Shown here: positions 8,305 to 16,249 of the stretch, in pieces | How the letters are laid out: the number at the start of each line of letters is the position of its first letter | How positions within the stretch are numbered: the stretch's first letter is position 1 | Source of the DNA: Betaproteobacteria bacterium HGW-Betaproteobacteria-16 | Lineage (GTDB): Bacteria > Pseudomonadota > Gammaproteobacteria > Burkholderiales > Burkholderiaceae_C | Direction: 5' to 3' | Assembly (NCBI GenBank): GCA_002840835.1 | Contig: PHCQ01000005.1 | Coordinates: forward strand, 62,001-126,000 | DNA: 64,000 nt | Program-made: the position numbers and the translations under genes | The notes under the pieces: model-generated | The model's database searches: none | Told to the model about the DNA's origin: nothing | Seen by the model: only the letters and a program-made list of their open reading frames with translations

Positions 8305-8856
8305 TCAATGCGCGCCATGGTGAACCTGGACGCCGCGCATCCAGGCCATGAGATCGATGTGACTGGCGGTGCTGGCGGTGCTCGCGCCGGGCGCTTCTCT
8401 TTTGCCGTGCGACGTCCTGATCTGTGGCTTGTGCTCAGGCTGGTGCTCGGCCGGGCTGCCCCACGCGAGTTTTTCCAGAATCGCGCAGTGGGGCTGGTCG
8501 TTGCCATGGCAGGCGTTCACCAGCACGGAAAGCCCTGCCATCATCTGCTCGATTTCAAGGCGCTTTTCTTCCAGGTCGGCCAGGTGGCGCTGAGCCACGG
8601 CCTTGACTTCCCGGCTGCTGCGCTGCGAATCGCTCCACAGGCCGATCAACTCTGCGACCTGCGGGACTGAGAATCCCAGCCGTCGCGACTGCCGGATGAA
8701 TCGCAGCACCGAGACCTCGCGCTCGCCGTACAGGCGGTAGCCCGCATCGCTGCGCTCGGCCGCAGGCAACAGGCCAATCTGTTCGTAGTGGCGAATCATC
8801 TTCGCCGACACGCCTGCGGCGCTGGCCGCTTCGCCGATGTTCATGAGGGGGTTCAT
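8305..8856 (-). CDS. MerR-family metal-responsive regulator (CueR-like)
   Basis: A 183-aa MerR regulator: winged HTH at residues 5-75 (IGEAASAAGVSAKMIRHYEQ ... RLYGERE), a long dimerisation helix, and a Cys-containing metal loop (ACHGNDQPHCAILEKL) matching the CueR-type two-Cys Cu(I)/Ag(I)/Au(I) site. A His-containing C-terminal tail of about 50 residues is longer than usual for CueR. I chose the ATG at 8856 because GGAG lies 6 nt upstream and because the longer frame from 8910 would run into the promoter/operator at 8894-8924. It probably senses copper and controls itself, the chaperone and the HMA-type ATPase nearby, since all three carry similar promoters. Confidence 0.9.
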   Translation of the reverse strand: MNPLMNIGEAASAAGVSAKMIRHYEQIGLLPAAERSDAGYRLYGEREVSVLRFIRQSRRLGFSVPQVAELIGLWSDSQRSSREVKAVAQRHLADLEEKRLEIEQMMAGLSVLVNACHGNDQPHCAILEKLAWGSPAEHQPEHKPQIRTSHGKREAPGASTASTASHIDLMAWMRGVQVHHGAH

Positions 8857-8893
8857 GGTGTGCTCCGTGTTCCGTGGGGGGTGCATGAGACGA

Positions 8894-8924
8894 AGGATGT
8901 ACCTTGCCACCGTGGGAAGGTCAA
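8894..8924 (-). promoter_or_regulatory. MerR/CueR-type promoter of the regulator gene (19-bp spacer)
   Basis: On the minus strand: -35 TTGACC (8919-8924), a 19-nt spacer containing the dyad ACCTTCCC...GGCAAGGT, and -10 CATCCT (8894-8899). The long spacer and the ACCTTCC/GGCAAGGT dyad are those of classical CueR operators. It lies 38 bp above the chosen start at 8856, implying autoregulation. Confidence 0.75.
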
Positions 8925-8950
8925 GACCCTCGCGGGGAGGGTCCTGAATC

Positions 8951-9219
8951 AGGGCCTGTTCACACTATTTTTCCAAGATGCGTTGCGGATCAAAAAGGCC
9001 ATGCGCAAGGCGCGAAACGCAGCCGAGATCGCCCCCCCGGCAAGGCTTCGTAACGCCGCGCATGGTCTTTTTGGCCGCAACCCGAAGGGAATGGGTTGAA
9101 AACAGCGCCACTCGTTGTTGCACTCCTAGGCCAGACATCCAGTCTGGCCGTCGTCGCGCGCCTAGATTGGCGCTGTTTTCAACCCATTCGCACTTGGAAA
9201 AATAGTGTGAACAGGCCCT
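8951..9219. mobile_element. MITE-like element with 27-bp perfect terminal inverted repeats
   Basis: A 269-bp non-coding element. Its ends (8951-8977 and 9193-9219) are perfect 27-bp inverted repeats beginning AGGGCCTGTTCACAC. Inside are a second pair of perfect inverted arms of about 20 bp (9091-9110 / 9168-9187, ATGGGTTGAAAACAGCGCCA), an imperfect arm pair (8983-9006 / 9058-9081) and a short hairpin GGCCAGAC-ATCCA-GTCTGGCC near 9130. No transposase reading frame is present and I see no clean target duplication. It ends 6 bp from the stop of the CopZ-like gene and starts 26 bp from the MerR-type promoter, so it fills most of the 369-bp gap 8857-9225. Confidence 0.72.
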
Positions 9220-9225
9220 AGCCGC

Positions 9226-9417
9226 TCAGAGCGGCGGGTAGCCTGCGTCGGTGAGGGCTTCGAGCAAGGTCTCGCGGTCTTCGGTGCTCTTAACGCCAAC
9301 GCGGTTTTGTGCCACATCGACCTCAATTTCGCAGAGTGGATCGACCCGCTTCAAGGTGACGCTCACTTTGGAAGCGCAGTGGCGACAGGTCATGTCGGGG
9401 AGATGAAATTCGTGCAT
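9226..9417 (-). CDS. copZ: Heavy-metal-associated (HMA) domain copper chaperone, CopZ-like
   Basis: A 63-aa single HMA domain with metal site MTCRHCAS (C11 and C14) and the typical beta-alpha-beta pattern ending EALTDAGYPP. It would carry Cu(I) in the cytoplasm and hand it to the HMA-type ATPase encoded divergently at 9561. I chose the ATG at 9417 because GGAG lies 6 nt upstream; an in-frame ATG at 9429 has no ribosome site. The gene has its own MerR-type promoter (9450-9480). Confidence 0.88.
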   Translation of the reverse strand: MHEFHLPDMTCRHCASKVSVTLKRVDPLCEIEVDVAQNRVGVKSTEDRETLLEALTDAGYPPL

Positions 9418-9449
9418 GGATGACTCCATAAAGGGTTGAGGGAACCCTT

Positions 9450-9480
9450 ACTCTGGGCATTGCCACGGGGGCAAGGTCAA
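9450..9480 (-). promoter_or_regulatory. MerR/CueR-type promoter of the CopZ-like gene (19-bp spacer)
   Basis: On the minus strand: -35 TTGACC (9475-9480), a 19-nt spacer TTGCCCCCGTGGCAATGCC with a TTGCC...GGCAA dyad, and -10 CAGAGT (9450-9455). It matches the promoter in front of the MerR gene in layout. Confidence 0.68.
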
Positions 9481-9493
9481 CCAGCGTGAAGGC

Positions 9494-9524
9494 TTGCGCT
9501 TGACACCGTGTCAAGGCCAAACAT
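9494..9524 (+). promoter_or_regulatory. MerR/CueR-type promoter of the copA-like gene (19-bp spacer)
   Basis: Plus strand: -35 TTGCGC (9494-9499), a 19-nt spacer beginning with the perfect palindrome TTGACACCGTGTCAA (9500-9514), and -10 AAACAT (9519-9524). It drives the ATPase gene at 9561 and is back-to-back with the promoter of the CopZ-like gene. Confidence 0.7.
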
Positions 9525-9560
9525 CCGCATCTCCATCCCCTCACCCCTTGGAGATATGTC

Positions 9561-11756
9561 ATGAACACCGCGACAGCAACGCTCATCAAGCACCAGTTCC
9601 CCATCGAAGGCATGACTTGCGCGTCCTGCGTCGGCCGCGTTGAAAAGGCCTTGAAGGCCGTGGCCGGCGTGAAGGCCGTCAGCGTCAACCTGGCCACCGA
9701 ACGTGCCACGGTGAATGCCGTCCCATCCACGCTGGCGGCCAGCCTGGTGGCTGCGGTGCAAAAGGCCGGCTACAGCGTGGGCAAAGAGCCCAGCGCTGAC
9801 CACTTGGCAGGGCCCGCCAGAAGCAGGGGTGAGCCTTGGTGGCCGGTGGCGCTGGCCGCCGTGCTGTCTGTGCCCCTGGTGCTGCCCATGATCGCCATGC
9901 TCTTTGGCGCCGACTGGACAATCAATGGCTGGCTGCAGCTCGCGCTGGCCACACCCGTTCAGTTCTGGCTGGGCGCGCGCTTTTACCGCGCAGGCTGGAA
10001 GGCCCTGCGGGCCGGCGCAGGCAACATGGACCTGCTGGTGGCCCTGGGCACCAGTGCAGGCTATGGCCTGAGCGTGTACCTGCTGTTCAAGCACGTCGAC
10101 CATGGCACGCCGCACCTGTACTTCGAAGCCTCGGCAGTGATCATCACGCTGGTGCTGCTGGGCAAGTGGCTGGAGTCGCGCGCCAAGCGCCAGACGGCCG
10201 CCGCCATCGCGGCCCTCAACGCGCTCAAGCCCGAGGTGGCGCGCGTGCGCATGCCCTACGGCGATGTGGACGTGGCGATTGAACAGGTGAAGGCGGGCGA
10301 TCTCGTGGTGGTTCGCCCGGGTGAGCGCATTCCGGTGGACGGCGTGGTCACCATCGGCGCCAGCCAGGTGGACGAGTCGCTCATCACCGGTGAGAGCCTG
10401 CCCGTGGCCAAGCACGCGGGCGACAAGGTCACCGGTGGTGCCGTCAATGCCGAAGGGCTGCTGCTGGTGGAAACCACCGCCGTGGGTGCCGAATCCACGC
10501 TCTCGCGCATCGTGCGCATGGTCGAGTCGGCGCAGGCGAAGAAGGCGCCGATTCAACGCATCGTGGACAAGGTGAGTGCCGTCTTCGTGCCGGTGGTGCT
10601 GCTGATCGCGGCGCTCACCCTGCTGGGCTGGGGGCTGGCCACCGGTGACTGGGAGCAGGCCATCCTCAACGCGGTGGCGGTGCTGGTGATTGCCTGCCCG
10701 TGTGCCCTGGGTCTGGCCACACCCACGGCCATCATGGCCGGCACCGGCGTGGCCGCACGCCAGGGCATTCTGATCAAGGACGCCGAGGCGCTGGAAGTGG
10801 CACACCGCATCCACACCGTGGCGTTTGACAAGACGGGCACGCTCACCGAGGGCAAGCCCACACTGGTGGCCGCCCTTGCCGCACCGGGCCATGAAGACAC
10901 ACTGCTGTCGTGGAGCGCGGCCTTGCAGGCCGGCAGCGAACACCCGCTGGCCCGCGCGGTGATGACGGCAGCAGAGCAGGCCGGCCTGCCGCTGCTCTCA
11001 GCCGCCAAGGTCAGCGCTGTGCCGGGGCGTGGCATGTCGGCCGAGGTGCAGGGGCGTGCGCTGCGACTGGGCAGCCCGCGTTACATGCAGGAACTGGGCG
11101 TGGACACCGCCGCACTGGGCGAAGCCGCGCAACGGCTGGCGAACGAAGGACGCACCGTGTCCTGGCTGGCGGACGTGACGGCATCGCCTGTGCTCGTGGG
11201 CATGCTGGCCTTTGGCGATTCGCCCAAGGCCAGCGCGGCGGCCGCCGTGAAGAGCCTGCAGGCCCTGGGTGTGCGCACGGTGATGGTCACCGGCGACAAC
11301 CTGGGCAGTGCGCTGGCCGTGGGCCGCGCACTGGGCATCGACCATATCGAGGCCGAGGTGCTGCCGGCGGACAAGGCCGCCATCGTGAACCGCCTCAAGG
11401 AAGGAGGCCGCTCGGTGGCCATGGTGGGCGATGGCATCAACGACGCACCGGCCCTGGCGTCGGCCGATGTGGGCATTGCCATGTCCACCGGCACCGACGT
11501 GGCCATGCACGCGGCCGGCATCACGCTCATGCGCGGTGACCCGGCGCTGGTGGCCGACGCGATCGACATCTCGCGCCGCACCTACCGCAAGATCCGCCAG
11601 AACCTGTTCTGGGCCTTTGCCTACAACGTCATTGGCATCCCGCTGGCCGTGGCCGGCCTGCTCAAACCGGTGGTGGCCGGCGCGGCCATGGCACTGAGCA
11701 GCGTGAGTGTGGTGAGCAATGCGCTGCTGCTGCGGGGCTGGCAGCGGCGAGGCTGA
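9561..11756 (+). CDS. copA: Copper-exporting P1B-1 ATPase with N-terminal HMA domain
   Basis: A 731-aa inner-membrane Cu(I) exporter. One HMA domain at the N-terminus (GMTCASC, C20/C23), eight predicted membrane segments, TGES (LITGESLP), transmembrane C379-P-C381 ([11 protein letters not shown]), phosphorylated D423 (DKTGTLTEG), an HP-type motif SEHPLA and the hinge [12 protein letters not shown]. These are the CopA hallmarks, along with the C-terminal [16 protein letters not shown] helix. GGAG lies 8 nt upstream of the ATG. It is transcribed divergently from the CopZ-like gene through two adjacent MerR-type promoters. It differs from the ATPase at 3263, which has YHS/HMBD domains instead of HMA. 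Confidence 0.95.
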   Translation: MNTATATLIKHQFPIEGMTCASCVGRVEKALKAVAGVKAVSVNLATERATVNAVPSTLAASLVAAVQKAGYSVGKEPSADHLAGPARSRGEPWWPVALAAVLSVPLVLPMIAMLFGADWTINGWLQLALATPVQFWLGARFYRAGWKALRAGAGNMDLLVALGTSAGYGLSVYLLFKHVDHGTPHLYFEASAVIITLVLLGKWLESRAKRQTAAAIAALNALKPEVARVRMPYGDVDVAIEQVKAGDLVVVRPGERIPVDGVVTIGASQVDESLITGESLPVAKHAGDKVTGGAVNAEGLLLVETTAVGAESTLSRIVRMVESAQAKKAPIQRIVDKVSAVFVPVVLLIAALTLLGWGLATGDWEQAILNAVAVLVIACPCALGLATPTAIMAGTGVAARQGILIKDAEALEVAHRIHTVAFDKTGTLTEGKPTLVAALAAPGHEDTLLSWSAALQAGSEHPLARAVMTAAEQAGLPLLSAAKVSAVPGRGMSAEVQGRALRLGSPRYMQELGVDTAALGEAAQRLANEGRTVSWLADVTASPVLVGMLAFGDSPKASAAAAVKSLQALGVRTVMVTGDNLGSALAVGRALGIDHIEAEVLPADKAAIVNRLKEGGRSVAMVGDGINDAPALASADVGIAMSTGTDVAMHAAGITLMRGDPALVADAIDISRRTYRKIRQNLFWAFAYNVIGIPLAVAGLLKPVVAGAAMALSSVSVVSNALLLRGWQRRG

Positions 11757-11836
11757 GGCCCTCAAAGACACCGGGGGGCGCATGGGTGAATCAGCGGGAG
11801 GCCGAACGCACAAGAACGTGGTGGCGGCCACCCGCG

Positions 11837-11868
11837 ATGCACCAGCCTAGGGATGGGCATGCACCAGC
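11837..11868 (+). repeat. Direct repeat ATGCACCAGC, 22-bp spacing
   Basis: ATGCACCAGC occurs at 11837-11846 and again at 11859-11868, two helical turns apart, in the gap between copA and the GntR gene. It could be a tandem operator half-site or coincidence. No other structure was clear in this 226-bp gap apart from the palindrome near 11960. Confidence 0.3.
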
Positions 11869-11950
11869 GGCGGCGTGATGTCGTTGATTTGGCGCAATAG
11901 GTGCTCATTTGCAGTGCGAAATGTCGGTTTTTGGCCTGGCACAGCTTTTG

Positions 11951-11974
11951 CTCAACATGACTTGTCATAACGAG
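11951..11974 (+). promoter_or_regulatory. Candidate operator of the GntR/HutC-family gene
   Basis: ATGACTTGTCAT (11957-11968) is a perfect palindrome (ATGAC-TT-GTCAT) flanked by CTC and GAG (11951-11953, 11972-11974), which also pair. It lies 14 bp before the regulator start, which is where autoregulated GntR-family genes carry their operator. Confidence 0.5.
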
Positions 11975-11982
11975 TTAGAGAA

Positions 11983-12789
11983 ATGAGCAGACGAATGGCC
12001 TCAAACGGTTTGCGTGCAGTTGTCACGAACTTGCCTCTCCCGCGCACGGTGGACGAGATACAGGCGTCCTCGCCGACGCCCCTGTATGAGCAGATCAAGG
12101 CGATCTTGCGCTCGCGTGTGCTCGATGGCACCTACAAGCCGCACGAGCAGTTGCCCTCAGAGAGTGAAATGATGACGGCCTTCAATGTGAGCCGCATCAC
12201 GGTGCGCCAGGCATTGAACGACCTGCAGAACGAAGGCCTGGTGTTCCGCATTCACGGCAAGGGCACCTTCGTGTCCAAGCCCAAGGCCTTTCAGGATCTG
12301 GGCCGGCTGCAAGGCTTTGGTGAAGCCATGCGCAAGATGGGCTATGAGACCTTCGCGCGTGTGGTGTCCATGCGCACGGTGGTGCCATCGGCGCAAGTGC
12401 AGGAGCGGCTGCACCTGAGCAAGCGCGCCAAGGTCACCGAGCTGCAGCGCATCCGCTTCCTCAACCGCGAACCCATCTCGCTCGACGTCACCTATTTGCC
12501 GGCCGACATCGGCGCGCGTCTGGCCAAGGAAGACCTCGCCAGCCGCGACATCTTCGTGATCCTGGAAAACGACTACGGCATGTCGCTGGGGCATGCCGAT
12601 CTGCAGATCGGCTCCACGCTGGCCGATGAACGACTGGCCGGTCAACTGCAGGTGGAAGAGGGCTCGCCGGTGCTGGTGATCGAGCGCACCACGCACACCA
12701 CCGACGGCTCCCCCATCGACTACGAACACCTCTATTACCGCGGCGACGCCTTTCAGTACAAGGTGCGCGTCGATCGCGCGCCCATCTGA
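11983..12789 (+). CDS. GntR-family regulator, HutC subfamily (UTRA effector domain)
   Basis: A 268-aa transcription factor. The N-terminal winged HTH (about residues 30-100: PLYEQIKAILRSRVLDGTYKP, LPSESEMMTAFNVSRITVRQAL) is followed by a UTRA ligand domain (about 115-260, ending YRGDAFQYKVRVDR). HutC-type regulators are usually repressors released by a pathway metabolite. It starts the long plus-strand run that continues to 21878, 53 bp before the AprA-like gene, so it probably controls that operon. An alternative start is Met5. Confidence 0.9.
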   Translation: MSRRMASNGLRAVVTNLPLPRTVDEIQASSPTPLYEQIKAILRSRVLDGTYKPHEQLPSESEMMTAFNVSRITVRQALNDLQNEGLVFRIHGKGTFVSKPKAFQDLGRLQGFGEAMRKMGYETFARVVSMRTVVPSAQVQERLHLSKRAKVTELQRIRFLNREPISLDVTYLPADIGARLAKEDLASRDIFVILENDYGMSLGHADLQIGSTLADERLAGQLQVEEGSPVLVIERTTHTTDGSPIDYEHLYYRGDAFQYKVRVDRAPI

Positions 12790-12842
12790 AGCCTGTCTGT
12801 CTGCACCACCTTCTCAGCCTTGAACAACCCGGAAAGGTCAAC

Positions 12843-14579
12843 ATGAAAACCATCGAACTTGAGTACGACATTGTGGTGATCGGTGGCGGCACCGGCGGCC
12901 CCATGGCCGCGGTGAAAGCCAAGGAAAAAAATCCCAAGCTGCGCGTCCTGCTGCTGGACAAGGCCAACGTGAAACGCAGCGGCGCCATCTCCATGGGCAT
13001 GGATGGCCTGAACAACGCCGTAATCCCCGGTCACGCCACGCCCGAGCAGTACACCAAGGAAATCACGGTGGCCAACGACGGCATCGTGGACCAGAAGGGG
13101 GTGTACGCCTACGCATCCAACAGCTTCGCCATGATCGAAGAGCTGGACAAGTGGGGCATCAAGTTCGAGAAGGACGAGACCGGCGACTACGCCGTGCGCA
13201 AGGTGCATCACATCGGCAGCTACGTGCTGCCCATGCCCGAAGGCCACCACATGAAGCGCGTGCTCTACCGCCAGCTAAAAAAAGCGCGCGTGGAAATCAC
13301 CAACCGCGTGGTGGCCACCCGGTTGCTCACCGGCGCCGGGGGTGAGATCACGGGGGTGATGGGCTTTGACTGCCGCACCGCCGACTTCTACGTCATCAAG
13401 GCCAAGGCCGTGGTGATCTGCACCGGCGCCGCCGGGCGCCTCGGGCTGCCGGCTTCCGGCTACATGTTTGGCACGTACGAGAACCCGACCAACACCGGCG
13501 AGGGTCATGTGATGGCATACCACGCCGGTGCCGAGCTCACCAACCTCGAGTGCTTCCAGATCAACCCGCTGATCAAGGACTACAACGGCCCGGCCTGTGC
13601 CTACGTGACCGGACCGTTCGGCGGCTACACCTCGAACAACGCGGGTGAGCGCTTCATCGAATGCGACTACTGGAGCGGCCAGATGATGATGGAGTTCTTC
13701 AACGAACTCGAAGGCGGCAAAGGCCCGGTGTTCCTAAAGCTCGATCACCTGGCGGAAGAAACCATCAGCGAGATCGAGCACATCCTGCACACCAACGAGC
13801 GGCCCAGCCGTGGCCGCTTCCACGAAGGGCGCGGCACCGACTACCGCAAGGCCATGATCGAGATGCACATCTCCGAGATCGGCTTCTGCAGCGGTCACAG
13901 CGCCTCCGGCATCTGGACCAATGAGCGTGGCGAGTGCTCCATTCCCGGCCTCTACGCGGCGGGCGACTGCGCCAGCATTCCACACAACTACATGCTGGGC
14001 GCGTTCGTCTACGGCAAGTTCTGCGGCGAAAACGCCGCCGACTACGTGGCCGGTTCCAGCGATCCACGCGTCGATCAGGACCGGGTGCAGATTGAGCGTG
14101 CGCGCGTCATGGCACCGCTGTCGCGCAGCGAAGGGCCCACCCCGTTTCAGGTCGAATACAAGACCCGCCGCGTCGTCAACGACTACCTGCAGCCGCCCAA
14201 GGTCACCCGCAAGATGGAGATCGGGCTGCAGCGCTTCGACGAGATCCGCGAAGACCTGGACCACATGGTGGCCGAGGACCCGCACGAGCTCATGCGCGCC
14301 ATGGAGGCCCACACGATCCGCGACTGCGCCGAACTGGCCGCGCGTTCGTCGCTGTTCCGCACCGAAAGCCGCTGGGGCCTGTACCACCTGTGTGTGGACC
14401 ACCCGGAAAAGGACGACGAAAACTGGTTCTGCCACACCAACGTGACCAGCGACGCCAACGGCAACGCCAGGTTCCGCAAACGCGAGGTGGAGCCCTATGT
14501 GGTCGAGCTGAACGACCAGGAAAAGGCCGCCTACCAACGCCTGCGCGTGGCCAGCCCGGCCACCGCCAAAGCCGCCTGA
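12843..14579 (+). CDS. FAD-dependent fumarate reductase/AprA-like oxidoreductase, alpha subunit
   Basis: A 578-aa flavoprotein of the succinate dehydrogenase/fumarate reductase/L-aspartate oxidase superfamily. The N-terminal Rossmann motif is DIVVIGGGTGGPMAA. A late FAD-binding segment reads IPGLYAAGDCASIPHNYMLG, and the C-terminal helical domain (about 440-560) resembles AprA and SdhA. The stretch GLNNAVIPGHATPEQYTKE and the immediately following double-cluster ferredoxin make it most like the alpha subunit of dissimilatory APS reductase, though it is shorter (AprA is usually above 600 aa) and may act on a different substrate. AAAGG precedes the ATG. It is the probable catalytic subunit of the operon's enzyme. 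Assignment to AprA proper is not supported by catalytic-residue checks I could make by eye. Confidence 0.8.
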   Translation: MKTIELEYDIVVIGGGTGGPMAAVKAKEKNPKLRVLLLDKANVKRSGAISMGMDGLNNAVIPGHATPEQYTKEITVANDGIVDQKGVYAYASNSFAMIEELDKWGIKFEKDETGDYAVRKVHHIGSYVLPMPEGHHMKRVLYRQLKKARVEITNRVVATRLLTGAGGEITGVMGFDCRTADFYVIKAKAVVICTGAAGRLGLPASGYMFGTYENPTNTGEGHVMAYHAGAELTNLECFQINPLIKDYNGPACAYVTGPFGGYTSNNAGERFIECDYWSGQMMMEFFNELEGGKGPVFLKLDHLAEETISEIEHILHTNERPSRGRFHEGRGTDYRKAMIEMHISEIGFCSGHSASGIWTNERGECSIPGLYAAGDCASIPHNYMLGAFVYGKFCGENAADYVAGSSDPRVDQDRVQIERARVMAPLSRSEGPTPFQVEYKTRRVVNDYLQPPKVTRKMEIGLQRFDEIREDLDHMVAEDPHELMRAMEAHTIRDCAELAARSSLFRTESRWGLYHLCVDHPEKDDENWFCHTNVTSDANGNARFRKREVEPYVVELNDQEKAAYQRLRVASPATAKAA

Positions 14580-14608
14580 ACCGCATCACCCACCGAAAGG
14601 CCATCTCC

Positions 14609-14842
14609 ATGACCATCACCACCACACGAACCCAGGCGCCCGTCGTCGTTGACGACGACAAGTGCATCGCCGACAAGGGTTGCACCGTCTGCGTCGATGT
14701 CTGCCCGCTCGATGTGCTTGCCATCGATCTGGTGAAGAACAAGGCATTCATGAAGTTCGACGAATGCTGGTACTGCATGCCCTGCGAGAAGGACTGCCCC
14801 ACTGGCGCTGTGCACGTGAACATCCCCTACCTGGTGAGGTGA
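14609..14842 (+). CDS. AprB-like ferredoxin with two [4Fe-4S] clusters
   Basis: A 77-aa iron-sulfur protein with two four-Cys sets: C19, C25, C28, C32 (CTVCVDVCPLDVL) and C53, C56, C59, C63 (CWYCMPCEKDCPTGAV). The second motif and the order are those of AprB, the beta subunit of APS reductase, lacking AprB's C-terminal tail. It should pass electrons to or from the FAD of the protein encoded just upstream. It starts 29 bp after that gene. I took the ATG at 14609; the frame runs further upstream without similarity. Confidence 0.85.
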   Translation: MTITTTRTQAPVVVDDDKCIADKGCTVCVDVCPLDVLAIDLVKNKAFMKFDECWYCMPCEKDCPTGAVHVNIPYLVR

Positions 14843-14844
14843 GC

Positions 14845-15822
14845 ATGAGCCAGATCCTTCACCAAAGCATCCGCCAGCGCCTGCAGGACAGCGACCCGGG
14901 CGTGCGCCGCGTCGCCGTGCTCGAACTCCCCTACACCGACGAAGAAGACGACACCGCCCCGCTGCTCATCGAAGCGCTGGGCGACAGCAGCCCGCTGGTG
15001 CGCCTGGAGGCCGCCAAGGCGCTCGAAGGCATTGAAGAGCCGGAAGTGCTCAACGCCCTGGTACCCTTGCTCAAGGACAGCGACGCCGACGTGCGCGACG
15101 CCGTGGCCTACACCCTTGCCGAGCTGAAAGAGCCGGCATCGGCCGGCCCCATCCTGCCGTACCTGGTGGATGCCGACCCACGCGTGAAAGCGGCGGCCCT
15201 GCATGCCGTGAAGGCATTGCGGGTGGACGAGGCCTTCGAGCCTGCCCTGCAGGCACTGGGCGATGCGGACCCCGCAGTGCGGCGCGAAGCGGTGGGCGTG
15301 CTGGGCTACCTCAAGCGGCCCCAGGCCATTGCGGATCTCACCCAGATCGCCGCCCACGATGCCGAGCCCGAAGTGCGGCGGGTGGCGGTGGGGGCATTGG
15401 GCTATGCCGGCGAATCCACCGCCGTGAGCGTGCACCCGGCGCTCAGCCGCGCCCTGGTCGACACCGCCTGGCAGGTTCGTGAAGAAGCCGCCACCACCTT
15501 CGCCAAAACCCGTTCCGCGCTGGGCGTGCCAGACCTCATCCGCGCCATGGACGACGCCTACTGGCAGGTGCGCGTGAAGGCTGCGCGCAGCCTGGGCAAG
15601 CTCAAGGCGGCCGCTGCGGTGCCGGTGCTGGCAGAGGCCACCACCCACGAGGTGAGCAACTTGCGCAAGGAAGCGGTGATCGCACTCGGCGAGATCGGTG
15701 ACACCCGCGCCATCGCCCCGTTGGAGCGCGCGCTGAAAGACAGCGACCCCGATGTGCGCAAGCTGGCCAAGCTCGCGCTCACGTCGATCCAGATGCACGG
15801 CAGCGCGGGAGGTGCGTCATGA
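14845..15822 (+). CDS. HEAT-repeat (PBS-lyase-like) protein
   Basis: A 325-aa protein made almost wholly of about ten 31-residue HEAT repeats with the recurring pattern D-x-DPxVRxxAxxALG (for example LGDSSPLVRLEAAKAL, LGDADPAVRREAVGVL, LKDSDPDVRKLAKLAL). Such solenoids act as docking or assembly platforms; the PBS-lyase-type subgroup is known from phycobilisome chromophorylation and from uncharacterised redox operons. No membrane segment or signal is present. The start is 2 nt after the ferredoxin stop and its own stop overlaps the next ATG (ATGA), so it belongs to the operon. I infer a scaffold or maturation role for the AprAB-like enzyme. Confidence 0.85.
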   Translation: MSQILHQSIRQRLQDSDPGVRRVAVLELPYTDEEDDTAPLLIEALGDSSPLVRLEAAKALEGIEEPEVLNALVPLLKDSDADVRDAVAYTLAELKEPASAGPILPYLVDADPRVKAAALHAVKALRVDEAFEPALQALGDADPAVRREAVGVLGYLKRPQAIADLTQIAAHDAEPEVRRVAVGALGYAGESTAVSVHPALSRALVDTAWQVREEAATTFAKTRSALGVPDLIRAMDDAYWQVRVKAARSLGKLKAAAAVPVLAEATTHEVSNLRKEAVIALGEIGDTRAIAPLERALKDSDPDVRKLAKLALTSIQMHGSAGGAS

Positions 15823-16148
15823 CCCACGTCGTCACCGAAGCCTGTATCAGCTGCAAGTACACCGACTGTGTCTCGGTGTGTCCGGTGGACTGCTTTCACG
15901 AGGGGCCGAATTTTCTCGTGATCGACCCCGAGGTGTGCATCGACTGCGGTGTGTGCATTCCCGAGTGCCCGGTGGAGGCGATTCTGGAAGAGAAGGATTT
16001 GAGCCCCGACCAGCTGGAGTACGTCGCGCTGAACGCCGCGCTCGCACCCCGGTGGCCCGTGATCACCACCACACAAGAGCCCCTGCCCGACGCGGCGTTA
16101 TGGGCCGAGCGCAAAGACAAGCGCAGTCTGCTGAGCGAAACCGCGTGA
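15819..16148 (+). CDS. 7Fe ferredoxin (FdxA-type, [3Fe-4S]/[4Fe-4S])
   Basis: A 109-aa ferredoxin of the Azotobacter FdI type: CISCKYTDCVSVCPVDCF near the N-terminus, then CIDCGVCIPECPVEAI, then the typical C-terminal tail ending in ALWAERKD. It is an electron carrier in the cytoplasm, commonly partnered by an Fpr-type NADPH reductase, and one is encoded downstream at 19957. It starts inside the stop of the HEAT gene (ATGA). Its position between enzyme and transporter genes suggests it serves this operon specifically. Confidence 0.92.
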   Translation: MTHVVTEACISCKYTDCVSVCPVDCFHEGPNFLVIDPEVCIDCGVCIPECPVEAILEEKDLSPDQLEYVALNAALAPRWPVITTTQEPLPDAALWAERKDKRSLLSETA

Positions 16149-16249
16149 GCTCACGTTTGCTGGCCCGCAAATAGCTTGCAGGACAGCACACCAGGCCACG
16201 CCCGGATCCCGATTGATTGATGGATTGTTCAACTCACCTGGAGATTCTC

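Noticed and set aside
9477-10943. A 488-codon minus-strand open frame inside copA
   Set aside because: Composition rich in Gly, His and Gln, no domain, and copA is unambiguous on the other strand.
12843-14842. Calling the flavoprotein and ferredoxin true dissimilatory APS reductase (aprAB)
   Set aside because: The flavoprotein and the small subunit are both shorter than AprA and AprB, no sat or dsr/sox genes are near, and catalytic residues could not be confirmed by eye.
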